A DNA stretch of 64,000 bases from Sesamum alatum (taxonomy: Eukaryota > Streptophyta > Magnoliopsida > Lamiales > Pedaliaceae). Numbering within the stretch: position 1 is the first letter of the stretch; each line of letters begins with the position of its first letter. Shown here piece after piece: positions 33,531 to 45,353 of the stretch. Below the pieces are notes generated by a model. It made no database searches. It worked only from the letters and a program-made list of their open reading frames with translations, and had not been told where the DNA came from. The stretch lies in assembly GCA_034509735.1 (NCBI GenBank), contig JACGWO010000006.1, forward strand, positions 8,633,001 through 8,697,000, written 5' to 3'. Position numbers and translations under genes: made by a program.

Positions 33531-34945
33531 AACCTCACCGGGTTTGTGGCTTGGGCAGTAATGGAAGATACCTACCCTGTGGAAGACGAAACTACGAGGT
33601 CTGAACCTTCGACTCAACGACCTGGGAAAGAGGTGGCAGGAAATTTAGAAACGCCACCTGACACCGTGTATCACCTAACAGAGGAAGCTTTGCAGGATCT
33701 GTTGTTTGCGACCGTGCAGGACGCCCTGTCAATGGCCGAACGATGGAGAGAACCAGCCCCATTCAACCTCGTCAGCTATTCGACCTTGCGACTGAGGAGA
33801 GAGCAACTGTCCAAGGGGTACCGGGGAAACCTACGACCCTTGAACCGCCAAGGGCTCAAGGGGTACATGGAGGACCTACGACCTTGGTTCTCAAGAATTC
33901 TCCTTTTGCCGCCAACATTTTGGCGGAAACCGCACCCCTCGGATTCAAAGTGCCGGATCTGTCAAGGTATGATGGCAACGTAGACCCTCAGGAACACGTT
34001 ACTTCCTTTGAGCACGTGATGTAGCTGTATGGACTGATGGACGCGATGAACACTCAGATCTTTGTAACCACTCTGCAGGGTCGTGCCCAAGAATGGTTCA
34101 CATCCCTCCCGAATTCAGCAATTATTACCTTTGATTCCCTAGTGATCAAATTTCTCTATCAGTTTGCTAGTAAGAGAAGGTCGAAACGATCCGCTACATA
34201 TCTGTTCACTATAAGGCAAATGACGGGAGAAACTTTAAGGGGCTTCATGGCTAGAATTAATAATGAGATGTTAGACGTGCAAGACTTGAGGATTGACATG
34301 ATCACTACCATACTTATTCATAGGGTAGAAAAATGACTATTTGCCTCAGCCTTAGCGCGTAATCCACCGAAAAATATTGAGGAGTTAAGTGAGATGGCCG
34401 AGCAATATATTAGGGAGGAGAGATGCTGGCGATGAAAGAGGATTGGATAGAATTACAGAAGTTGCAATGGGAAAGGGGGAGGTCACAATATCGGGAAAAC
34501 CCACACCGGGAGAACCCCCCATCGGGAGCCTGCTAGGGTTGTAGACATCACCTGTTAGGAAGGTATCACATATACACCCCTCTTAACGCACCCAGAGGTA
34601 GAGCGCTGATGGCAGTAGAAAGGCAAAATTTGTTAGGTGGCCCGCGCCCATGAAGGAAGGTCAAACTCAGAAGAACTTACACAAATATTGCCATTGCCAC
34701 AAGGATAAGGGTCATGACACGGAAGAATGCTTTCAGCTAAAAGATGAGATAGAGCGACTCATCAAACAAGGGTACTTGAGACACTTCGTTGGGAATAAAG
34801 AAGGGATAAGGAACCCTGATGGCAGAAGTAGCACAACCATAGGGGAAGGTCGACAACGAAGTCGGTCCAGGGACCCGAAAAGGAGGGGAAATGAAGGCTT
34901 CGGGGGGCAGAAGAAGGAGAGCCAGGCCCAAGAAAGGGTGTGATA
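33528..34945 (+). pseudogene. gag, Tat-type element (33-38 kb)
   Basis: Reading frames change near 33900 and a stop lies at 34022-34024. Recognisable blocks are 'VPDLSRYDGNVDPQEHVTSF', then 'LQGRAQEWFTSLPNSAIITF' and 'FASKRRSKRSATYLFTIRQM', the gag core. Further on is a zinc-knuckle-like 'YCHCHKDKGHDTEECFQLKD' (C-x2-C form near 34690). The rest is a basic, Arg-rich tail. It packages the RNA in functional relatives. Confidence 0.85.
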
Positions 34946-35059
34946 AACACAATTGTTGGAGGGCAAACGTGTGTAGATTCTCGAAATGCTCGAAAAAGGT
35001 ACGCCTGATACCATGTACCTCAAGATATTTGCACCTTTGTCGTTCAACGGGTACAATGT

Positions 35060-35655
35060 AGGGATCCCATTACTTTCGATGATAGTGACTCACTAGGAGT
35101 AGAAGCCCCCCAGGACGATCCGTTAGTAATTGCTATTGAAGTAGCTAATTTCCAAGTAAAAAAGGTTGTGGTAGATAGTGGGAGTTTGGTGGATGTTATC
35201 CTTTTAGACGATCTACGAAGGATGGAGCTCGACTTAGCGACCTTGAAACTGATACGGACCCCTTTAACAGGTTTTGGAGGGTCTGAAGTTATGCCATTAG
35301 GGATTATCGATTTGCCCACGACCTTGGAATTCAGATGTAAGCAAAGAACTATCATGCTTAAATATCTAGTTGTAGACGTCCCTTTTGCGTGCAACATAAT
35401 CTTGGGTCGGTCGGGATTAAATTACTTTCAATCTGTAATATCAACATATCATTAGAAGCTGAAATTCCCTACCAGACAAGGCATAGGAGTTGTTCACGGG
35501 ATCAGAAAGTGGCTAGGCAGTGTTATAATTTGACTGTGGTGAGAACAGGGTCGACGCCTTTGCCTAAACCCACGTGGGAAGAGAGGTTAGGAAAAGGGGA
35601 AAGATTGATGCCAGTAGAATATAAAGAAGTAGAATTACACCCGTGAAACAACTCC
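35060..35655 (+). pseudogene. Aspartic protease, Tat-type element (33-38 kb)
   Basis: 'VVVDSGSLVDVILLDDLRRM' carries the intact catalytic D-S-G at 35171-35179. 'LTGFGGSEVMPLGIIDLPTT' and 'FACNIILGRSGLNYFQSVIS' follow, the flap and the ILGR loop of plant gypsy proteases. The frame stops at about 35455 and continues in another frame ('VPYQTRHRSC' region) toward RT. Confidence 0.85.
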
Positions 35656-35679
35656 AAGGTCACGAGGATTGGGTCATAA

Positions 35680-36600
35680 ATGTCAGGGGAGGATGAAATA
35701 AAAATGGTGAACTTTCTGAGAGCTATTGCCGACATGTTCGCGTGGGAGCCGGAAGACTTGCATGGGATAAGTCCCGAATTAATTATCTACAAGTTAAACT
35801 TCGATGAGTCGGTTCGACCAGTCCAACAAAGAAAAAGAAACTCTGGCAGTGAAAGGAATGTTATCATTGCTAATGAGGTCGGGTACATAGCAGAGGTGCA
35901 GTACACAGACTGGCTAGCCAATGTAGTGGTTGTGCCAAAGGGGGGTGGAAAATGGCATATGTGTACAGACTTTACTGATCTAAATAAGGCATACCCTAAG
36001 GACCCGTACCCCCTACCGAGGATAGATGCACTAGTTTATTCCACTTCGGGTTGTGCACTTCTAAGCATGATAGATGCCATTCAAGGTTAACATCAAATAG
36101 CCATGGCTGAAGAAGATCAAGTGAAAACTTCTCTCATAACAGAAAAAGGGATTTATTGTTATCGAGTCATGCCGTTTGGGCTGAAGAATTCAGGGGCCAC
36201 CTACCAAAGGTTGGTAAACAAGATGTTTGAAGGGTTAATAGGAAAGTCGATGGAAGTCTATGTTGATGACATGGTGGTTAAGAGCGAGAAGGAGGTCGAG
36301 CATCTAGGGAACTTAGCGGAATGTTTCAAAATAGTAAAAGAATATGGGATGAAACTTAACCCGATGAAATGCACTTCCGTAGTCAAAGGAGGAAAATTCC
36401 TTGGGTACTTGGTCACCAAGAGAGGTATCAAAGTGAACCTAGAGAAAGTGAAGGCGATAGTGGAAATGAAGTCTCCAGGGTCGGTAAAAGAGGTGTAAGA
36501 GCTCATGGAGAGGATCGCCTCCTTAGGTCGTTTCTTGTCAAGATCAACCGATAAGAGCTTGCCATTATTCCGGACTCTGAGGAAAGTAAAAAAATTTCAA
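35680..36600 (+). pseudogene. Reverse transcriptase, Tat-type element (33-38 kb)
   Basis: Two frames (35680-36090 and 36103-36498) are separated by a TAA within the 'IQGxHQI' block. Motifs are 'DMFAWEPEDLHGISPELI', 'WHMCTDFTDLNKAYPKDPYP', 'VMPFGLKNSGATYQRLVNKM', the catalytic YVDD at 36259-36270, and 'MKLNPMKCTSVVKGGKFLGY'. A second TAA at 36496-36498 ends the frame before the connection domain. Confidence 0.88.
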
Positions 36601-36930
36601 ATGGACTGCATAATGTGAGGAAGCTTTCCAAAATTTAAAGTCATATTTTGGAAGCCCACCGTACTTACCAAACCAGGGGTCGGGGAAACATTGATACTCT
36701 ATCTGGCAGTCTCTGAATTTGTCGTTAGCGCCGTCCTGACCAAAGGGGTAGAGGGACAACATCGGCCCGTGTATTATGTGAGCAAAGTGTTACAAGGTGC
36801 AGAGCAACGATACTTGGAAATTGAGAAATTCGCCCTAGTGCTAGTAACAATGATAAGAAAGTTGCGACCTTATTTCCCATCCCATCAGATCGAAGTCATG
36901 ACTAACCAGCCATTAAAAGGGTGCTAGCCA
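36600..36930 (+). pseudogene. RNase H, Tat-type element (33-38 kb)
   Basis: 'GETLILYLAVSEFVVSAVLT' and 'HRPVYYVSKVLQGAEQRYLE' followed by 'LALVLVTMIRKLRPYFPSHQ'-type residues: the degenerate RT-linked RNase H, with Ala in place of the first catalytic Asp as in Tat elements. The frame changes near 36925. Confidence 0.85.
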
Positions 36931-37572
36931 AACTAGACGTGTTGGGCCGCTTAGCTAAGTTGGCGGTCGAGTTAGGGGAATTTGCTATTGAATTTAAACC
37001 TAGGAAAGCCTTGAAAGCGCAAGTGTTGGTGGATTTTGTAGCAGAATCGAGCAGGGAGGAACTAGTCATGACCCTCACACAGGGGAGATGGACAATGCAC
37101 GTGGATGGGTCGTCTATGTCCGGAGTTGGAGGCGCAGGCATATGGATTCGAGGCTCGGGAGGAAAAGAGCGTGAATTCACACTAAGACTCGGTTTCCAAG
37201 TAATAAATAATGAGGTCGAGTATCAGACATTAGTAGAAGGTTTAGACGTAGAAATAATTGGGAGCTAAGGAAGTGTGGGTCCTGACCGACTCACAGCTGG
37301 TAGCCAACCAATGTTCTGGCGTGTATGAAGCTAAAGATCAACAAATGAAAGAATATTTGGCAATGGTTACAGCACGAGAGGTCGAGTTTGACAAATTTGA
37401 GTTGCAACAAGTTTCAAGATCGGAGAACGAAAGTGCAGAAGCATTAGCGAAATTTGCCAACATGGTTATAGGGAACACCAACAGAAGGATAACTTTTATG
37501 GTGAAAACAACACCAACAGGGGAGCCAAAGAAGGAGGTTGCCGAGATCGAAGGCCGGGAAGGCTGGAAATAG
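36921..37572 (+). pseudogene. Additional RNase H (aRNH), Tat-type element (33-38 kb)
   Basis: 'WTMHVDGSSMSGVGGAGIWI' (first catalytic Asp), 'NNEVEYQTLVEGLDV' (Glu) and 'VWVLTDSQLVANQCSGVYEA' (second Asp) are all present, then 'ENESAEALAKFANM' (last Asp region changed). The frame shifts near 37260. The presence of two RNase H domains assigns the element to the Tat lineage. Confidence 0.88.
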
Positions 37573-38000
37573 AACATAAGAAGATACATAGAGGAAGGAA
37601 TATGCAACTTAGAGGGCGAGGATAAAACAAGGTTTCTCAAAAGAGTCGGCAGGTTCACTATGATAGGAGGAGAGGTCTATAAGAAAACTTTCGAAGGACC
37701 CATGCTGCGATGTTTGGACAAGGAAGAGACTCATTATGTTATGCAGGAGATACATGAAGGAAGCTGTAGAAATCACTCTGGGGGAAGCTCATTGGCTAAT
37801 AAGATATTTAGACAGGGGTACTTCTGGCCGACCTTGAAGGAAGACGCAAGAAATTTTGCAAAGAAGTGCGAACAGTGTCAAAAGTATGCCAACCTAATAC
37901 ATACACCCGCCGCAAACATGAAAGTGATAGAGGCAGCATACCCCTTCAATATTTAGGGAATTGACATAGTGGGGCCGTTCCCTCAAGGAAAATGTTAGAA
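37573..38000 (+). pseudogene. Truncated integrase start, Tat-type element (33-38 kb)
   Basis: The HHCC zinc-binding domain is readable: 'IHEGSCRNHSGGSSLANKIF' (the His residues) and 'FAKKCEQCQKYANLIHTPA' (CxxC). 'GIDIVGPFPQG' carries the first catalytic Asp. The sequence then jumps straight into LTR sequence at about 38000, so the rest of the catalytic core and the C-terminus are deleted. Confidence 0.85.
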
Positions 38001-38004
38001 AACT

Positions 38005-38408
38005 GGGCCCTTAAGGCAATGGGCCCATACATGTTTGAGAGGTCACTTTAGCTTAACCCTGGGCCCATCTGGGGCCTAGAAAGTACTAAACGACCCCTAA
38101 AAGAGAGGATCGATGACACGTGACAGCATCCTGGTGGCCATGGTAAGACCTTTCGTACGGATCATGAAAAGGTATAAACAGCCCCCTCTCCACAATTATT
38201 ATACACTTACTTTTTGGCATTTATTTCTCTAACTATCATTACCTGCCATCACCCCACATCTGACTTGAGCGTCGGAGTGCTCATGCTGGGCTCCGACCCA
38301 GCTTGTTTGCTCCTCGTGCAGACCCAAGAGGTTTCGAAAGGTCACCAGTTGATTGGAGGCAAGGCGCGACCTACAACAGTTGACCTAGACCTACTTCAAC
38401 CCACATCA
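38005..38408 (+). repeat. 3' LTR of the Tat-type element (5' end deleted)
   Basis: Matches 33112-33511 along its whole length, from 'ctaaggcaatgggcccatac' to the CATCA end, with scattered substitutions (roughly one in twelve by eye). The first about 30 bp are missing because of the deletion that removed the integrase. Confidence 0.9.
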
Positions 38409-38413
38409 AGCCC

Positions 38414-38925
38414 AATATGCTTTCGGAATAAAATTAGCCTTCATAAATGCATATATTATTTCGATCGTGTTGTCACCAAGTATTCCGAGTCCTCGATTTT
38501 ACAGACTTTCTCCAACCACACTATCGTAGCAGGTACTACGGAGGTACTTGGCTCCTTCAGAAACAAACATCACATCTCTATGTCATTTTGATAAAATTCG
38601 TGTTAGTGACTTCCTATGTTTGTAGATTTCTATACTACGAAGAAAAAAATGCTTTAATTTTTCTTTTTTTTTTTGTAGTCAATTTTTTTAGATTCTTATA
38701 CTTTATGTATTTTATATATACACATAAACTACTCTGTGTTCTTATATTTTATATATCCGGATATATATATGTATTTATATACTTTTTGAATTTAATTACA
38801 TTTTGTATGCGAATAAAAAGTAAAGTATATTTGGCGTATTATATATATTCTTATTTTTATATTAATTATATATCGTATAAACATTTCTATATATTGAATT
38901 ATATTTAAACTCATTATTTACTAAT
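38414..38925. other. AT-rich spacer between two retroelements
   Basis: No gene is recognised. The long plus-strand frame at 38447-38908 is Tyr/Phe/Ile-rich and follows the AT-rich composition of the DNA. Confidence 0.5.
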
Positions 38926-39225
38926 TGATGGTACAGAAATAATATTACTCCTCAATATAATATAAGTAATTCTTGCTCAGAAAAGTCCATCCCCTTTTAC
39001 AATGAATTACCATCTATTTATACTAGAATGTGGGGAGGCGTAAATACGATTTAGTCCCCCAACCGACCACTAACTATTCGTGCAACCGTCGGGGGCAACT
39101 CGGTAAAAGTACATAAGCCCACTAACTACACTAACTATTGGGTGCAACCGCCAAGGGTAGTTTGGTAATTTCAAAATAATTTGAGAAATGACATCTTGGT
39201 CCATGGTCAAATTCTTTCTCCATCA
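38926..39225 (-). repeat. LTR (3', relative to minus strand) of the gene-carrying element
   Basis: 300 bp, with TGATG at 38926-38930 and CATCA at 39221-39225. It aligns end to end with 50496-50794, with perhaps one difference in eight by eye, so the insertion is old. Confidence 0.88.
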
Positions 39226-40241
39226 GCAGCCCCCAACTCCAAAATATTTAGGAGTTGAATCAAATGCATATGCTCTGTCACTTGCAGGATTGACTCCTTC
39301 AGTCCCTTGCTTAGGCCTTTGCTTGTCCTTATTTGTTGAAGCTTCACTGGGGATTTGTCCTTGTCTAAACAGCTTTCGTCTTTTTTGACTAGATATTCTG
39401 CGAGAATCACTTTTCATATTCTTCCACAAAATATTATCATCAATGATAAAGCATAAAAAACTTATTAAACTAAAATCATCGAATCGAGATGTTCAGTTTT
39501 GATTGCATAGCTGAAAATAATAATAATGTCAAACAACTCAATATTGTATGCATTTAGTCATGATATGAAATTCTTGTCCCCTTTTGTTTTTGTTGTAGGC
39601 TCCGATTATTCTATATGCCTCACGAAAACCTTAGCTCCAGGGCTTTTCTCTGGTGTGCCTCAAGGAAGCTTTAGCTTCGGGGCTTTTCTTTTGTGTGCCT
39701 CAAGGAAGCCTTAGCTTCGGGGCATTTCTTTTATGTGCCTCAAGGGAGCCTTAGTTTCACAGTATCTCTTTTGTGTGCTTCAAGAAAGCAATGGCTTCGG
39801 GGCATTTCTTTTATTTTTATTTCATTACTTGATATTTGGGGGCGTGCTTGTTGTGACGATTATTCTTCACGATATACGTATTTTCTTTTTTTGCTTTTTA
39901 ACAATTGTCATATCAACATATCGCACATTAGCTCAAAAAAAATTTAGAACGTCATGCTAATAACGCCATGTGTGCAGTTCGACCTTTTGAAAATTTAATT
40001 ATGGGAATATAGAAAAAGAGGGGGAGAGCCGAGAAATCCCCGTACCATCTCCCCCTCGAACCAAAAAATAATTCTTTTATTATGTGTTTTCTTGTCGATG
40101 GATGCTCTTATCCTGAGAGAGGTCATCTATACTGTCATACGAGTCTTCCAACGAATACTACCATCCCCAACGTAAATATATTCAAAGACTACTATGCTTT
40201 TTCCATATCTTTAAAAACGCCAAGCTGACCTTCACGTAATA
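39226..40241 (-). other. Internal part of the gene-carrying element, left of the copia array
   Basis: On the minus strand, directly next to the copia border (40241-40180), the reading is 'ILREGQLGVFKDMEKA' then a stop. 'ILREGQLG' is a conserved stretch of the plant alpha/beta-hydrolase family whose earlier exons lie at 49.5-49.8 kb, so the copia array appears to have landed inside that captured gene. The rest (39226-40150) shows no recognised protein. Confidence 0.5.
39613..39812. repeat. Minisatellite, five 40 bp units
   Basis: Units begin at 39613, 39653, 39693, 39733 and 39773 and read 'tgtgcctcaaggaagcc' plus 'ttagcttcggggc' plus 'ttttctttt' with variation. The array lies inside the gene-carrying LTR element. 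Confidence 0.85.
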
Positions 40242-40793
40242 TATCTGAAAAGGACTAAGGCATGTTCTTGATATACGGCAGTGGAGAGTTGATACTGGAA
40301 GGCTATAGCGACGCTAGCTTCCAGTCGAATGACGATGATGCCAAGTCTCAGTTTGGTTATGTGTTCAGACTTAATGGTGGCGTGGTTGCTTGGAAGAGTA
40401 TCAAGCAGGCTATCACAGCGGACTCCACCATAGAGTCTGAATACATAGCAGCTTTGGAAGCTGCTAAGGAGGCGGTTTGGATAAAGAGCTACATCCAAGA
40501 GTTGGGTGTAGTACCTAGCATCGCTGAGCCAGTGGTTATCTTCTGCGATAACAATGGGGCCATAGCGCAAGCAAAGGAACCGAGATCTCATCACCGATCT
40601 AAGCATATTCTTAGGCACTACCATCTGCTCAGAGAGATGGTTAGCAGGGTGACGTTCGGATGGACCGAGTCAACTCCGAAGAAAATATAGCAAATCCACT
40701 TACTAAGCCCGTGTCGCAAGTTGCCCATACTCAGCATCTGGATAAGATGGGTTTGAGGCCAATGGGTGATTAGCTTTAGGTCAAGTGGAAGAT
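40242..40793 (+). pseudogene. Truncated copia RNase H, first copy
   Basis: A 142-codon frame (40262-40690) reads 'LEGYSDASFQSNDDDAKSQF', 'GYVFRLNGGVVAWKSIKQAI', 'ADSTIESEYIAALEAAKEAV' and 'KHILRHYHLLREMVS', the C-terminal RNase H of a Ty1/copia polyprotein. The catalytic Asp, Glu and Asp are recognisable. A frameshift near 40650 breaks the last 40 residues, which continue in another frame ('ADPLTKPVS'-type region). It is nearly identical to 47246-47783 and begins abruptly at 40242, so it is the 3' remnant of a second copia copy joined head-to-tail. Confidence 0.88.
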
Positions 40794-42550
40794 TATTAGA
40801 ATAGGTAACCAGAAAGCCAATAGGTTTGGCGATTTGTAACCTATTTGAGAACTTCATGTAAATGTAATATTATTATGTGATGAATAAAATGAGTGTTCGT
40901 CACTATTGGTACCTAGTTTGTTGCGCTCATTTTACATATGTTAAAACAGTGTTTTACTTATATCGCAACAAAGCCCACAGACCACAATTAACAACTCGTA
41001 CACTTGGCCACGCATTGGATGGTGGTCATGAAATCAACTAATTAAGAGTTGGGTCTGAAACGTTCCAAGTCGAGAACCTCGAGATAGAGCGTCGAGGGTC
41101 TTAATTGAGACTTGCATCAAGGGCTGTGTTCATTGGATGAGTGTTGTGTTTCATCGGCGACAGACATGGGAAGCCTACACGATCTTGATGGGTTGGTCGA
41201 CTGGGGTCGAGCCGACTGGACTGACTCGCGGGGATCATCATATGGAAGCCTTGGGGGCTTGGTCGGTATGATTAGATTTCCCCAGTTCTGATAGTACGGG
41301 AGTAGTCCTCAGACTTAAGGAACCATGGCAGTCACGTACACAGGACGGTTGTATCTTGAATCTGGCAAGAGTGATCATTCTGTAAGATGATCACTATAAG
41401 CCTTGTCCGGTGCAGTTGGAATGTGTAGCGAGGACGGTGCGTTCCAACAAGAGGATCCTTCCCCTGTCAATATGTGGCAGAGGTATCTCCTATGCACTCG
41501 GAGACACGTTCATACTGTTTAAAGCTATGGCCAGAGTGGTTGGTCGAACAGGGAATGGTTTCTTATGTCGACGCAATGAAGCATGCGTAGTCTCGAGTAT
41601 TAAGCATAGATCCCTAGTCAAGGATAGGACCCGACGCCCAATTCCATACCCTAGACTAAGGCCGGGAGACGGTAGACGAAAGGACCGTACCTGTACGGAA
41701 TCGGCGCCTAAATGTTCACACCAACATTCACCTAGTCTCTAGTGCCATGGATCATTGCTAGATGGCCACCCATGGTAACGGGCCTTTGTGGGACACGGGC
41801 CCCAAGTCTAGCTGAGGGTGAACCTAAAGGGTCACACACAAATCACCGAGAAGGCTGAGAGATCGACTTGCAGTCAATCTCGAAGGATAAATAAGTAATT
41901 GGATTACTTAAGGGATAATCCATTGGATGGACGGGCCGATATTGTATCGGGCCCTCGTTTAATCTGTAAATTGGATTTATCTATTAAACATGAAAAGTCG
42001 AGATGTTGGATCTTTTGATTGGATTAAAAGACCAACAGGAATAATTTAAGTGGACATTAAATTGGATTTAATTTTGGGTTCGTCGTAATTGGATTACGAT
42101 AAAATCCGGTCCATTAAATTTTGACCCGAGAGGAGAATTAATTCCTACTTTGGAATAGGAAGAAGTCCAGAAGTTGGACTTCTTCCCATATTGAGCATGG
42201 CCGAAAATGCTCCCTTCGAGGAAGAAAAATTCAGCTATGTTCCATGCAAGGTGGTGGTTGACTTGTCTCTTTTTATAAGAGACAAATCAACTCCAATCAA
42301 ACCCTTCCCTTTTGGTATGAATTGATCATACCTTAAAAGTTGGTAGGCTTGATTGAAGAATTAAATGGTGATTGATTGGGATGTATCTAGACATCCTTGG
42401 ATGAACCTACACACATTCCAATAATCACATTAATTATGTATACATATGAGTATATACAACACCTTGTGTATTAGAATCATAATTCATCTTTTTAAGGAAA
42501 AGAGAACACAAAATTCGGCCTCCTCTCTCCCTCTAACTCTCGGCCACTCT
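40794..42550 (+). repeat. Copia LTR, copy 1
   Basis: It follows the RNase H stop and the polypurine-like 'aagtggaagat'. The start corresponds to TGTTAGAATA of copy 2, with one change (TATTAGAATA here). It aligns with 47798-49503 for about 1.75 kb. The true right border is not fixed because copy 2 is truncated at 49503; LTR1 may extend toward 42850 or further. Confidence 0.8.
41410..41742 (+). other. 110-codon open frame inside copia LTR 1
   Basis: It reads 'ERGISYALGDTF'-like residues: here 'CGRGISYALGDTFILFKAMA' and 'RRPIPYPRLRPGDGRRKD'. The same frame, same length and same ends are open in LTR 2 (48384-48716). No protein family is recognised. It might be chance retention in young LTRs; see findings. 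Confidence 0.35.
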
Positions 42551-44513
42551 CTCCCTCTTTCACCTTTGTTCTTAATTTGATCTTGGATCAAAAGGGAAGA
42601 AAAAAGAAGTTTTAAGAAGAACACTAATTCATAGTGTTCATGTTCTTAAAACCGATTCCTTCACAAACCTATTTTCTTCTAGCAAGGAGAACGTGTGTTT
42701 TACTTCCGGTGTGGTGTGGATCACCTTTCGAGAATCTATACGTTTGGATTTTGTGAACATTTCGGAGAAAGAACAACGCAAGTAGCCGCGTATACGTGAA
42801 ATTAACAAAGGTAACGGTCTTATTACGCTTTGGTAGATTTACATTTTATCTATGCCCTATATATTATATGCTTCTTTATTCAGACATTCTACATGGAACG
42901 CCCGGTTAAGCAATCAAGGGTACACCCCTTGGGATCACGTTTATTTAAATTGTTTAAATTTACATACTTTTTACGCTTTTACGGTTCGATGTAAGGCCAT
43001 CGCGGCACTGGGCGCGCGCGCGCAGGGCGTGCAGGCTGGAAACCTGCGTGTGCGTGCGCACTATCCTGTGCGCGCGGCTGGCTGGCTGGCACAACGGCTG
43101 AGCCGTTTTGTGCCGTTCTTTGACATTTTCCAAAAAATTTAATTTTCTATTTTTTTCTGCACATTATTCTGAAAATGTATTAATTTTGCACATTTGATTT
43201 TGGAATAATTAGATTGTTCCTTAGATCAAATTTGCTTAATTAATTTGGGATTAATACATGTATTGGATGCTTTGTTTATAATGTCCATTGAATTTGAAAT
43301 TTGAATTTTGCATATTGTTTATGTATTTGTGCTTTGTGATGTTGGACATCACTTGGATATTTGGAATATCCATGGTTAAAGCATGATTATTCAGAATAAT
43401 TGTGTTATGTGCGTTGATGTGATCAATATGGGATGATCACAAAAGCCTTAGACCTTGTGTATGGATGAATGTATGATTATTTACATTTCTGTTGGGTGGG
43501 GCCTGCGTGCCTCTTGTTTTTGGGACTATGATCTCCCGTATTTCAGCCTCATAATGTTAAGGCTTGTTTTTATTTCCCATGTATTACTTTCATTTGTAAT
43601 GCGAGTAGATAGGATGGGTGAGGTTTTTATTTTAACAAGCTTATGGAGTCGGAGACCCAAGGTGGAGCATCAAGGCGTGAAACAAGAACATTACAAGGCC
43701 CATTGGAATGACAATGGGTATATTATTTTGTAATAATATAGGACCACCCTAGACAGACCATAGACTCACTGTGGGCTCAGTGGGTCGCATAGGTTGGGCT
43801 TGTGATCATCCTAGGAGGGGTATGCTATGTTTTCTGCATGCGGCGTATTTATTTATTGCTTTAAATATTGGATATTTATGCATGCTAAAACACCTTAATG
43901 TGATGAGGTCTCGGTCATTCATTAAGCTCTCATTTGGTTGGACCAAATTAAATATTAGGCCCAGAACGAACTTGGATCAAAATGGTATTTTGATATGTCC
44001 GAGCCTTCCATCCACAGCAATGTGGTGAGGAAGCTACCACTACCCAAATGTGGTCACGAGTCGTGGCACATTTGGACTAGGGGAAGTTGCACCATTGCTG
44101 TGAACAAAGAGACTGCACTCGCTGTTTTCCTGTCCCACGAGTCGCGGGGGGCGACAGTTTGAGGCATGATTTGGTTGATGGGTCGGGCCCAACACTGAGT
44201 AACATGGTTTGCCTGCAGTCCTCGGAACTATGCGAATAGGTGAGGCAAAATATCTTGGGAATCTCATTGGATAAGAATGATATTGGATATCTCCCATGAG
44301 GTCTTCTTCATGTGAATCGTAGAAGCAAGGTATGGAGATTACGCTTGTGGATTCCAAGCCCACTAGGAAATGGTTTTTCGAAACTCCGCTTAAGAGTAGC
44401 GGACTTTCGTATAAATAGTGGGAGGGTTAAAGACTAAAAGACCATGTCTTCAACTTGAATAATAATATTATCGTCATCTGTTAATTTCTGCTTTACATTT
44501 CATAAATGTAGAT
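42551..44513 (+). other. LTR end or leader of the copia element
   Basis: No coding sequence is recognised. A GC-rich patch at 43005-43095 is dense in 'gcgcgcgcgc' and 'gtgcgtgcgc'. A TATA-like word (tataaata) lies at 44411-44418, about 95 bp before the gag start. No clear tRNA primer site was found, so where the LTR ends and the leader begins remains open. Confidence 0.4.
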
Positions 44514-45353
44514 ATGTCTAAGAATCCATTAACCATGATACTTGAGACTAATAAGTTCAACGAAACGAACTACTCGGACTAGCTGAGAAATCTGAGGATT
44601 GTCCTCGGTTTTGAGAACCAAGGCTATGTCTTGGACAAGTCGCCGTCGAGCGACTTACCAAAGGGTCCACGCCAGAAGAACGTTTGACGTTCGAGAAATG
44701 GCATGAGGAAAATCGGAAAGTACGCAGTATCATATTGGCTTCAATGTCTAACGACATCCAAAAGCAATATGAGAGGTTGGACAACGTCTCCGCCATAATG
44801 CTCCGTGTGAACGAGGTTTATGCGGTTCCGGATAGGCATATTAGATATGCCGGCACAAAAGCATTCTTTGGCACCAAGCTTGCTGAAGGATCATCTGTAC
44901 AAAGTTATGGGATTATGATGTTCTCCCCAGTGGAGAAAATCGATGACCTTAAAGCTGGGCTTAACAATGACACGTACATTGACGTGATCCTCCAGTTGCT
45001 TCCTCCGTCCTATGACCCGTTTGTTGTAAACTACAACATGAACGGACTTGAGAAGTCTATTCATGAGTTGATCAACATGCTGGTCCAATACGAGGCAACG
45101 ACCCACAAGTCGGCGCCGGTGGTATTGATAGGAGAGGCTTCGACCTCCAAGGCGAATGGCAAGAGGGCCGGACGCTGGAAGAGGAAGAAGGGAAAAGGGA
45201 AGACGGTTGCGGCCCCTGCTCGCACTCCAGGCGCCCCTGTTGCCCTGGTGGGACCAGGCAAAGGGAAAGGGAAGGCCCGTGGCTATCAGCGGTCCAAGGC
45301 AAATGATGTCTGCATGCATTGCCAAGGAAATGGGCATTTGGACAACCTACCGA
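44514..45353 (+). pseudogene. copia gag
   Basis: It starts at the ATG at 44514 ('MSKNPLTMILETNKFNETNY'). A TAG at codon 23 (44580-44582) replaces a Trp-like position, and a frameshift follows near 44660. The main frame from 44684 gives 'ILASMSNDIQKQYERLDNVS', 'GTKLAEGSSVQSYGIMMFSP', 'INMLVQYEATTHKSAPVVLI', a Lys/Gly-rich basic stretch, and a partial zinc knuckle 'CMHCQGNGHL'. It is a typical plant copia gag order. The knuckle is cut off before its last Cys by the deletion described in findings. Confidence 0.88.

Larger units (their letters stand above)
33079..38408 (+). mobile_element. Tat-type Ty3/gypsy retrotransposon with LTRs and AGCCC target duplication
   Basis: The 5' LTR (33079-33511) starts TGATGTGGGCC and ends CCTACATCA; the 3' LTR ends CCCACATCA at 38408. 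The 5 bp outside are agccc on both sides (33074-33078 and 38409-38413), an exact target duplication, so the borders are firm. The order LTR, PBS, gag, PR, RT, RH, aRNH, start of INT fits the Tat lineage. Most of the integrase and the first about 30 bp of the 3' LTR are deleted (junction near 38000). Stops and frameshifts occur throughout. Confidence 0.92.

Noticed and set aside
33317..38591. Similar frames at 33317-33604 and 38214-38591 starting with 'MAFISLTIITCHH' as a possible gene pair
   Set aside because: Both lie in the R/U5 part of the two LTRs of one gypsy element; the similarity is that of the LTRs, and the frames end at different places.
38447..38908. 153-codon plus-strand frame rich in Tyr, Phe and Ile as a membrane protein
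   Set aside because: Extreme AT composition gives such residues; there is no motif, no conserved neighbour, and the region is spacer between two retroelements.
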